Shown: in pieces, positions 56,646 to 64,000 of the stretch
Position numbering within the stretch: the stretch's first letter is position 1
Layout: the number at the start of each line of letters is the position of its first letter
Origin: a bacterium
GTDB taxonomy: Bacteria; Sysuimicrobiota; Sysuimicrobiia; Sysuimicrobiales; Humicultoraceae
NCBI GenBank assembly: GCA_031082185.1
Contig: JAVHLI010000012.1
Coordinates: 1 to 64,000 of the forward strand
Length of the DNA: 64,000 nucleotides
Direction of reading: 5' to 3'
The notes under the pieces: model-generated
Databases searched by the model: none
What the model saw: only the letters and a program-made list of their open reading frames with translations
Told to the model about the DNA's origin: nothing
Translations under genes and position numbers: made by a program

Positions 56646-57119
56646 ATGAAGCTGCATCCTGTTCAGGCGGGTGATGCCCGCTTCCGCGAATGGCTGAGCC
56701 GATACCGGGAGGAGATAACCGGTGAGGCGCCTACCGACGTGTGGTTGAACAAGTACCTCAAGGCGCTGTTTTCCTCTGTGAACAAGCGCCGTCACGTCTG
56801 GTGGGCGGTTGACGGCGGCCGCAAGGTCGGGTTTGTCGTTGTCGCGACGGGCAAACAGTGGGCCGACCGCTTGCGCACCCAGGCCCAGATCGGCGAGTTC
56901 TTCATCTATCCGCAGTACCGCCGCGAAGGACTGGGCCGGCGCCTGGCCGAGACCGTCATCGAGTGGCTGAAGTCCGAAGGCGTGGACGAGATCCAGTCAG
57001 GGGTGATCGCCGGCAACCTCAGGGGCCTTCGGTTCTGGGAGGCCATGGGGTTTCAGATCGCGCGTTACTCCCTCGCGTACCGCCCGGACCGGCCTCGCGA
57101 GCCCGACGAGGACGACTGA
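56646..57119 (+). CDS. GNAT-family acetyltransferase
   Basis: The 157-residue protein has the acetyl-CoA-binding core of GNAT enzymes: IGEFFIYPQYRREGLGRRLA near residue 80 (R-x-x-G-x-G/A-type P-loop) followed by GVIAGNLRGLRFWEAMGFQI. The acceptor is unknown. It sits between the carboxyltransferase and biotin carboxylase genes, 8 nt before the latter, so it could act on these enzymes or on a CoA ester, but this is speculation. Confidence 0.87.
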   Translation: MKLHPVQAGDARFREWLSRYREEITGEAPTDVWLNKYLKALFSSVNKRRHVWWAVDGGRKVGFVVVATGKQWADRLRTQAQIGEFFIYPQYRREGLGRRLAETVIEWLKSEGVDEIQSGVIAGNLRGLRFWEAMGFQIARYSLAYRPDRPREPDEDD

Positions 57120-57127
57120 CCGCCCAG

Positions 57128-58618
57128 ATGCCACTGCCCCGCCGCCTGCTGGTCGCCAACCGCGGTGAGATAGCCGTGCGCATTGTGCGCGCCTGCCGCG
57201 ACCTTGGGGTCGAACCGGTGGCCGTCTATGCGCCCGTGGACGCGGGCGCCCCCCACGTCCGCCTGGCCGACGATGCCCTGCCGTTGCCTGGCGACTCGCC
57301 GGCCGAGGGTTACCTGAACGGCCCAAAGATGGTGGAACTCGCGCGGGGGTGCGGCGCCACCGCCATCCACCCCGGGTACGGGTTCCTCTCCGAGAACCCG
57401 TCCTTCGCCGCGGCGTGCGAGGCGGCAGGCATCGCGTTTGTCGGCCCGCCTGCCTCGGTGTTGCAGATGTGCGGGGACAAGGCCGCGACCCGGGCGGCCG
57501 CGACATCGGCGGGAGTCCCGGTGCTACCGGGATCAGGATCGGTGAGCGACGCCGAGGCCCCGAGCGTGGCCGAGGCAGTTGGCTTTCCGCTGCTGATCAA
57601 GGCTGCCGGCGGCGGCGGTGGCAAGGGTATTCACCTTGTGCGCTCGCCGGACGCGCTGCCCAGCGCCCTGCGGCTGGCCAGGGGTGAGGCGCAGACCGCC
57701 TTCGGGGATCCTCGGGTCTATCTCGAGAGATGGGTGGAGCGGCCGCGGCACGTCGAGGTGCAGATCCTGGCGGACTCCGCCGGAGGCGTGATCCATCTGG
57801 GCGAGCGCGCCTGCTCGGTGCAGCGCCGCCACCAGAAACTGATCGAAGAGGCTCCGGCCCCGGGCCTCTCTCCCGATCTGCGCGACGCGCTGCTGGAGTC
57901 GGCGGTCCGCGTGGCGCGCGCGTTGGGCTACCGCAACGCCGGTACCGTGGAGTTCCTCCTGGACGGTGAGGCGTTCTTTTTCATCGAGGTCAACGCCCGC
58001 CTTCAGGTGGAACATCCGGTGACCGAGATGGTCACGGGAGTGGACATCGTGGCCGCCCAGCTTGCCATAGCCGGAGGAGAGCCCATTCCGTTCGCGCAGG
58101 AAGAGGTGCGCCACGCCGGGTGGGCCATCGAGTGCCGCATCAGCGCCGAGGACCCTCACGGCGGATTTCTACCCTCGCTGGGGCGGATTGACGGCGTGAT
58201 CGAACCCCAGGGCCCGGGCATCCGTGTGGACAGCGGGTTCCGGGCCGGGTGCACGGTGTCCCGGCACTACGATCCCCTGCTGTCGAAGGTAGTGGTCTGG
58301 GGCCGCGATCGCGCCGAGGCGATCGCCCGGATGCGGCGCGCGCTCGCCGAGTACGCCATCTCGGGCGTGGACACGACGATCCCGTTTCATCGGTGGGCGC
58401 TGGAGCAGCCGACCTTCCTGGGGGGGGCCTACGACGTGCGGTTCGCCGAGGAGTGGGACGGCGCCACCCCCTCGCAGGAAGCAGAGCGTCTGGCCGCGGC
58501 AGCAGCGGATGCCTGGTTGCGGCGGAAGGCAGCGGCATCCGTGCTTGTATCTGACGGCCCCGCCGCCGGCCCCGCGTCCAGGTGGATTGCCGCGGCGAGG
58601 GAAGAGGGCCTCCGGTGA
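57128..58618 (+). CDS. Biotin carboxylase subunit of acyl-CoA carboxylase
   Basis: The 496-residue ATP-grasp enzyme carboxylates biotin with bicarbonate and ATP. It opens RRLLVANRGEIAVRIVRACR, has IHPGYGFLSENPSFAAACEA near 78, the Gly-rich loop AAGGGGGKGIHL near 158, EVNARLQVEHPVTEMVTGVD near 286 and the C-terminal biotin-carboxylase domain. ATG 57128 matches the family N terminus. Its stop overlaps the biotin carrier gene by 4 nt. Confidence 0.95.
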   Translation: MPLPRRLLVANRGEIAVRIVRACRDLGVEPVAVYAPVDAGAPHVRLADDALPLPGDSPAEGYLNGPKMVELARGCGATAIHPGYGFLSENPSFAAACEAAGIAFVGPPASVLQMCGDKAATRAAATSAGVPVLPGSGSVSDAEAPSVAEAVGFPLLIKAAGGGGGKGIHLVRSPDALPSALRLARGEAQTAFGDPRVYLERWVERPRHVEVQILADSAGGVIHLGERACSVQRRHQKLIEEAPAPGLSPDLRDALLESAVRVARALGYRNAGTVEFLLDGEAFFFIEVNARLQVEHPVTEMVTGVDIVAAQLAIAGGEPIPFAQEEVRHAGWAIECRISAEDPHGGFLPSLGRIDGVIEPQGPGIRVDSGFRAGCTVSRHYDPLLSKVVVWGRDRAEAIARMRRALAEYAISGVDTTIPFHRWALEQPTFLGGAYDVRFAEEWDGATPSQEAERLAAAAADAWLRRKAAASVLVSDGPAAGPASRWIAAAREEGLR

Positions 58619-59105
58619 CGTTCGAGATCAGGGTGCGGGGGCAGCGGCAGGCAGTGGAAGCCGGGGATGAGATCCTTCTGGAGCCGCTGGCAGGCACCGA
58701 ATGCTGGAGGCTCATCGTCGGAGGACGGGCCGCGCCCGTGCGCGTAGTGGAGCAGGAGGGACGGCTTTTTGTCACGATCGGCGCCGACCGGGTCGAGGTG
58801 GGCGTTCGTCGGTCACTTCCAGTATCTTCACGCCGCGCATCGGCGCAGAACGGCGCGGACCGCGTCGAGGTGCGCACGCCCATGCCCGGGCTTGTTGTCA
58901 GCGTTCCGGTGGCAATCGGCGATCCGGTGCGGGCCGGAGGCGCGGTTGCCGTCGTGGAGGCGATGAAGATGCAGATGGAGGTGGCATCTCCGACGGCCGG
59001 AAGCATCGAGGAGATACGCGTGCGGCCGGGCCAGGAGGTGGCCGGGGGGCAGGTGCTGGTCCTGGTCCGGGTACCGGCATCCGGGGCAGGCGAGGAGGCG
59101 CTCCC

Positions 59106-59109
<4 letters not shown>
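58615..59109 (+). CDS. Biotin carboxyl carrier protein
   Basis: The 164-residue protein has a beta-rich N-terminal half (1-80) and a biotinyl domain with the AMKM motif; Lys118 would carry biotin. [20 protein letters not shown] and [20 protein letters not shown] flank it. GTG 58615 overlaps the biotin carboxylase stop, and the stop overlaps the mutase start, so the genes are coupled. It shuttles carboxyl between the two catalytic subunits. Confidence 0.93.
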
Positions 59110-60641
<1,532 letters not shown>

Positions 60642-60645
60642 GATC

Positions 60646-62046
60646 GTGAACGCCGACGAGATCCTCCGCCTGGCCTCCGCCGTTGTGGCCGGGTCCGTCC
60701 AGGCGGCCGCACGCCTGCTCACGCTGATCGAGAACGACGGCGAGGATGCGGCGGTGGCGCTGCGGGCGCTGTTCCCGCACACAGGGCGCGCCCACGTGGT
60801 CGGAATCACCGGACCGCCGGGGTCCGGCAAGAGCACGCTGGTCAACGGGGCCATTCGCGCCCTGCGTGCGCAGGGTCGGCGCGTCGGCGTGATCGCCGTG
60901 GACCCCAGCAGTCCGTTCACCGGCGGCGCGCTGTTGGGCGACCGCATCCGGATGCAGGATCACAGCACCGACCCGGAGGTCTTCGTGCGCTCGATGGCCA
61001 CCCGCGGCAGCCTGGGCGGGCTGGCGCCGGCCACAGGCGAGGCCGTGGCCGTGCTGGATGCCTGGGGCGCCGCAACGGTCTTCGTCGAGACCGTGGGCAC
61101 CGGGCAGGCCGAGGTGGACGTGGTCTCCGCGGCCGACACCGTGGTGGTTGTGAGCGCGCCCGGGCTGGGTGACGGCGTGCAGGCCCTGAAGGCCGGCGTA
61201 ATGGAGATCGGCGACGTGTTCGTTGTCAACAAGGCCGACCGTCCTGAAGCCGACCGGGCGGTGAACGACCTGAGGATGGTGCTGGCAATGGCGCCTGAAG
61301 GCGCCTGGCGGCCTCCGGTTCTGCCCACGGTTGCCACGACCGGCGAGGGCGTTGCAGAGGTCCTTGGTGCGGTCTCCAGCCATGCGCGCTACCTGGAACA
61401 GAGCGGCGCCCTGGCGGCCCGAAGGAAAGCCCGGTGGCGGAGGGAGGTCGTCCGAGCGGTCGAGGCGCGCCTGCGGGCCCAGACCATGGGCGGCGCCGCG
61501 GTTGCCTCGCTGGATGAGCTGGTTGAACTGGTGGCCTCCGGTCAACTTGACACGCGCGGCGCAGCCCTCCGGCTGCTGGATGCGGGCCGCGACGCTGCCG
61601 GGGGCGCGGCCTCTGGGAGCGTTCGGGTGGACCACATCGGCGTGGCGGTCCGCAGCATAACCGAGGCGGCGCGGTTCTACCGCGAGGCGCTCGGGCTCCG
61701 GGGCGGCCCGTCCGAGCAGCTTCCGGCGCAGGGCGTAACGATGGTCTTCTTTGCCGCCGGAGGGACCAGGATTGAGCTCCTGGAGCCACTTACCTCTGAG
61801 GGGCCGATCGCCCGGTTCCTAGAGCGCCGCGGCGAGGGTGTGCACCACGTCGCGCTGGTGGTGCCCGACGTGGCACTGGCGCTGGAGGGCGCACGGGCAG
61901 CGGGTTTTGAGCCCGTTGATGCGACTCCCAGGCCGGGCGCGCACGGCACCCGCGTGGTATTCCTCCATCCCAAGGGGACCCATGGGGTGCTCGTGGAACT
62001 GGTCGAGCCCGCCCCGCGGGTTGCCCCCCTGCCCGAAGAGCGGTAG
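60646..62046 (+). CDS. MeaB chaperone GTPase fused to methylmalonyl-CoA epimerase
   Basis: The 466-residue protein joins two partners of the mutase in one chain. Residues 1 to about 318 are MeaB/ArgK: P-loop GITGPPGSGKSTLVNGAIRA (about 53-72), VIAVDPSSPFTGGALLGDRI and ETVGTGQAEVDVV near 147; MeaB protects and reloads the mutase. Residues about 325-460 are a VOC-fold epimerase: DHIGVAVRSITEAARFYREA, RIELLEP, GVHHVALVVPDV and VLVELVEP give the His/Glu metal ligands. The epimerase converts S- to R-methylmalonyl-CoA. GTG 60646 follows the mutase by 4 nt. Confidence 0.93.
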   Translation: MNADEILRLASAVVAGSVQAAARLLTLIENDGEDAAVALRALFPHTGRAHVVGITGPPGSGKSTLVNGAIRALRAQGRRVGVIAVDPSSPFTGGALLGDRIRMQDHSTDPEVFVRSMATRGSLGGLAPATGEAVAVLDAWGAATVFVETVGTGQAEVDVVSAADTVVVVSAPGLGDGVQALKAGVMEIGDVFVVNKADRPEADRAVNDLRMVLAMAPEGAWRPPVLPTVATTGEGVAEVLGAVSSHARYLEQSGALAARRKARWRREVVRAVEARLRAQTMGGAAVASLDELVELVASGQLDTRGAALRLLDAGRDAAGGAASGSVRVDHIGVAVRSITEAARFYREALGLRGGPSEQLPAQGVTMVFFAAGGTRIELLEPLTSEGPIARFLERRGEGVHHVALVVPDVALALEGARAAGFEPVDATPRPGAHGTRVVFLHPKGTHGVLVELVEPAPRVAPLPEER

Positions 62047-62049
62047 AAT
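62021..62049 (+). promoter_or_regulatory. Promoter of the G5/3D-domain gene
   Basis: TTGCCC (62021-62026) and TAGAAT (62044-62049) are 17 nt apart and overlap the end of the MeaB-epimerase gene. The transcript would start near 62056 with a leader of about 65 nt before the GGAGGTG ribosome site and ATG. Confidence 0.5.
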
Positions 62050-62121
62050 AGAACTACCACCCCGATATGCCTTTGCGCGGTTTCGGCCGCCCTGATCTTC
62101 ATCCCCACAGGAGGTGAGCGA

Positions 62122-63123
62122 ATGCGCCCCTCGATGTCTCGCCGGGTGCTGGCGATGTTCGTGACGGCCGCATCGCTCGCGGTCGGAGCTGCGGCCCTGG
62201 CACAGCGTCCCACGATAGTTGCCCTGGCAACCGAGGCAGGTGTCCGGAAGGTATGGACCTACCAGGCCACGGTGGGAGGCGTGCTTGAGGAAGCAGGAGT
62301 TGGTGTCAGGCCCTATGACCGGGTCATCCCAGGGCCGGCCGAGCGCGTGATCCCGGAGATGACTGTCAGCATCAGGCGCGCGTTTCCAGTGACCCTGATC
62401 GTTGACGGTCGAACGCTCAAGTTCATGACCGTAGCCGAGTCCGTGGAGGAGTTCCTGGCCGAGCGCCACGGCGGGGTGCTCCTGCAGCCGCGCGACCGCG
62501 TCCATCCGTCCATGGAAACCCGGTTGTGGTCCGGGGCGGTGGTCAGGGTCGTGCGCATCAATGTCGTGCTCGTCATCAAGGAGGAGCGCCTTCCGTTCGC
62601 GCGCCTGGTCAGGCCTGACGGGACGCTGCCGCGCGGGATGACCCGCCTGGTGCAGGCGGGCAGGCCCGGCGCCCGGATGCTCCGAATCGCGGTCACGACC
62701 GCGGACGGGCAGGTGGTGAACAGGCAGGTTATCGGCGCCGTGCTGGCTCGGCCCCCGCAGGACCAGATCTCGCAGGTTGGAATCCGTCGGATCATAGCCA
62801 CCCGAGGGGAGTTTGCCGGGAAAGAGATAGTCCACATGGAAGCCACCGCCTACGCGCCCTGGCACGGCAAGGGTGTTAACGGCACTACCGCGATCGGAAT
62901 GCGGGCCGGCTACGGCGTTGTGGCGGTGGATCCCCGTGTGATCCCGCTGCGGTCCGAGCTGTTCATTGAGGGATACGGCCGCGCCATCGCCGGGGATACC
63001 GGCGGGGCAATCAAGGGCCACAGGATTGATCTGGGTTTTGGCACCGCGCGGGAGGCCTACCAGTTCGGTCGCCGGCCGGTGCGCGTGTACATCCTCTCGG
63101 TGCCGCCCCCGCGCAGGAAGTAG
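62122..63123 (+). CDS. G5/3D-domain cell-wall protein (YabE/RpfB-like)
   Basis: The 333-residue exported protein has a signal peptide (about 1-27), two DUF348-like repeats (about 35-150, including VDGRTLKFMTVAESVEEFLA), a G5-like segment (about 160-225) and a C-terminal 3D domain (about 235-330). The three Asp of the 3D domain are in VVAVDPRVIPL, AGDTGGAIKGHR and IDLGFG. Such proteins act on peptidoglycan, probably as lytic transglycosylases. The ribosome site AGGAGGTG is strong. ksgA follows by 8 nt, as in many Firmicutes. Confidence 0.92.
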   Translation: MRPSMSRRVLAMFVTAASLAVGAAALAQRPTIVALATEAGVRKVWTYQATVGGVLEEAGVGVRPYDRVIPGPAERVIPEMTVSIRRAFPVTLIVDGRTLKFMTVAESVEEFLAERHGGVLLQPRDRVHPSMETRLWSGAVVRVVRINVVLVIKEERLPFARLVRPDGTLPRGMTRLVQAGRPGARMLRIAVTTADGQVVNRQVIGAVLARPPQDQISQVGIRRIIATRGEFAGKEIVHMEATAYAPWHGKGVNGTTAIGMRAGYGVVAVDPRVIPLRSELFIEGYGRAIAGDTGGAIKGHRIDLGFGTAREAYQFGRRPVRVYILSVPPPRRK

Positions 63124-63131
63124 GCGCCGTC

Positions 63132-64000
63132 TTGGAAGACGCCGCCGGACTCGCCCTGGCCAAGCTGGACCTGGCCGAGCTGGACTTGGTAACACCATCG
63201 GGGCTCCGCGCGGCCCTGGCAGCGGCGGGCCTGCGCCTGCGCCCCTCGCGCGGCCAGCACTTCCTTGTCAGCCGCCACGTGCTGGACCGGATCCTGTCCT
63301 CGGCCGGGATCAAGCCCGGCGAGACCGTCTTGGAGGTAGGCGCCGGAGTCGGCACGCTCACCGTGGCGCTGGCGCGGGCCGGCGCGCGGGTCACGGCGGT
63401 GGAGGTGGACGGCAGGTTCATCCCGGTTCTGCGGGCGGTTTGCGTTCCTTATCCCAACGTCCGCATCGTGCACGCCGACGCCATGACCCTGACCCCGGAG
63501 ATGCTGCCGGAGGCGCCGGAAGCGGTCGTGGCCAACCTGCCCTACGCCATCGCCTCGCCGCTCCTGATCAACCTGCTGGAGGCCGGACTCGGCCGCCGGT
63601 TCGTCGTGATGGTCCAGCACGAGGTGGCCGGCCGCATAGTCGCTCCGCCCGGCGGCAAGTCCTACGGCCTGCTCTCCGTGGCTGTACAGGCGCGCGCGGC
63701 CGCAGCCATCGTCGCCCGGGTGCCCCGGTCGGCGTTCTTCCCGCCGCCAGCGGTGAACTCTGCCATCGTCCGGTTGGAGGTGCGGGAAGAGCCCGCGGTG
63801 CCGCGCCCTCTGATGCCGGTGCTGATGGCCGTGGCCCGCGCCGCGTTCGGTCAGCGCCGGAAGATGCTGCGCTCGGCGCTGCAGTCCATCCGAGGGACGC
63901 CCCTGCCCGCGGCCGCTGTCGAGGAGCTCTGCCGGGCGGCCGGGGTTGACCCGCGGCGCCGGGGGGAGAGTCTTTCGCTCTCAGAGTTCTCCCTCCTGGC
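63132..64000 (+). CDS. ksgA: 16S rRNA dimethyladenosine methyltransferase (runs off the window)
   Basis: The frame is open from TTG 63132 to the window edge (about 289 residues seen). It has RPSRGQHFLVSRHVLDRILS, the SAM motif VLEVGAGVGTLTVALA, ANLPYAIASPLLINLLEAGL (NLPY catalytic motif) and the C-terminal FFPPPAVNSAIVRLEV and FGQRRKMLRSALQ, all typical of RsmA/KsgA. It dimethylates two adenines near the 3' end of 16S rRNA. The first 30 residues contain a short Leu/Ala/Asp repeat (LAKLDLAELDLV) beyond the usual start. It is missing from ordinary complete-frame lists because the stop is outside the window. Confidence 0.95.
   Translation, partial: MEDAAGLALAKLDLAELDLVTPSGLRAALAAAGLRLRPSRGQHFLVSRHVLDRILSSAGIKPGETVLEVGAGVGTLTVALARAGARVTAVEVDGRFIPVLRAVCVPYPNVRIVHADAMTLTPEMLPEAPEAVVANLPYAIASPLLINLLEAGLGRRFVVMVQHEVAGRIVAPPGGKSYGLLSVAVQARAAAAIVARVPRSAFFPPPAVNSAIVRLEVREEPAVPRPLMPVLMAVARAAFGQRRKMLRSALQSIRGTPLPAAAVEELCRAAGVDPRRRGESLSLSEFSLL

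Overview
The window is a GC-rich bacterial chromosome segment with tightly packed genes; many neighbours overlap by 1-17 nt and GTG/TTG starts are common. There are no rRNA or tRNA genes, no CRISPR array and no transposase. The gene content (14-subunit complex I, ThyX-like protein, F420 enzymes, methylmalonyl-CoA pathway, GerMN protein, G5/3D-domain protein beside ksgA) fits a deep-branching Gram-positive-like (terrabacterial) lineage such as the CSP1-3/Sysuimicrobiota, Armatimonadota or early Firmicutes-related groups. That placement is inference only.

Layout. 70-5767: a promoter and TPP riboswitch lead a thiamin salvage operon (SSS-family transporter, ThiW, ThiM, ThiE, ThiL, ThiD). 5768-10790: an accessory island with an Mrr-type nuclease, three toxin-antitoxin modules, a DUF4160/DUF2442 pair and a nitroreductase. 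Three of its units are each followed by an attC-like recombination site, so this looks like an integron-type cassette array without a visible integrase. It also holds a decayed copy of the thiE/thiL junction. 10795-22976: housekeeping and scattered genes: AlkZ-related protein, two M16 peptidase subunits, F420 genes npdG and cofE, an unusual adenylate-kinase-like/deoxyribosyltransferase-like fusion beside a TGS-domain GTPase, ExoD-like protein, cupredoxin, GAF protein, FAH hydrolase, double ThyX-like protein and a Nudix CoA pyrophosphatase. 22990-36833: a promoter and the complete nuoA-nuoN operon for proton-pumping NADH:quinone oxidoreductase. 36830-39899: lgt (convergent), a divergent peptide deformylase and a secreted M1-like metallopeptidase.

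39939-51183: panB, an unrecognised 431-residue protein, then a DeoR-controlled catabolic cluster: BtpA-family protein, FGGY sugar kinase, SDR dehydrogenase, sugar-type ABC transporter (binding protein and two permeases, no ATPase), amidohydrolase and creatininase-family amidohydrolase. Together these suggest uptake and breakdown of a sugar- or cyclic-amide-bearing compound whose identity the sequence does not reveal. 51270-55014: ligA, a GerMN-domain protein and a protein ending in an Hfq-like Sm domain. 55021-62046: an acyl-CoA carboxylase (carboxyltransferase, biotin carboxylase, biotin carrier) and methylmalonyl-CoA mutase large subunit, followed by a single protein fusing the MeaB chaperone GTPase to methylmalonyl-CoA epimerase. 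These enzymes would link propionyl-CoA and succinyl-CoA. 62122-64000: a G5/3D cell-wall protein and the start of ksgA, which runs off the window.

Most confident calls are the thiamin operon with its riboswitch, the nuo operon, LigA, the methylmalonyl-CoA module and ksgA. The most interesting unproven items are the cassette array, the kinase/deoxyribosyltransferase-like fusion, the Sm-domain fusion and the DeoR-linked catabolic cluster.
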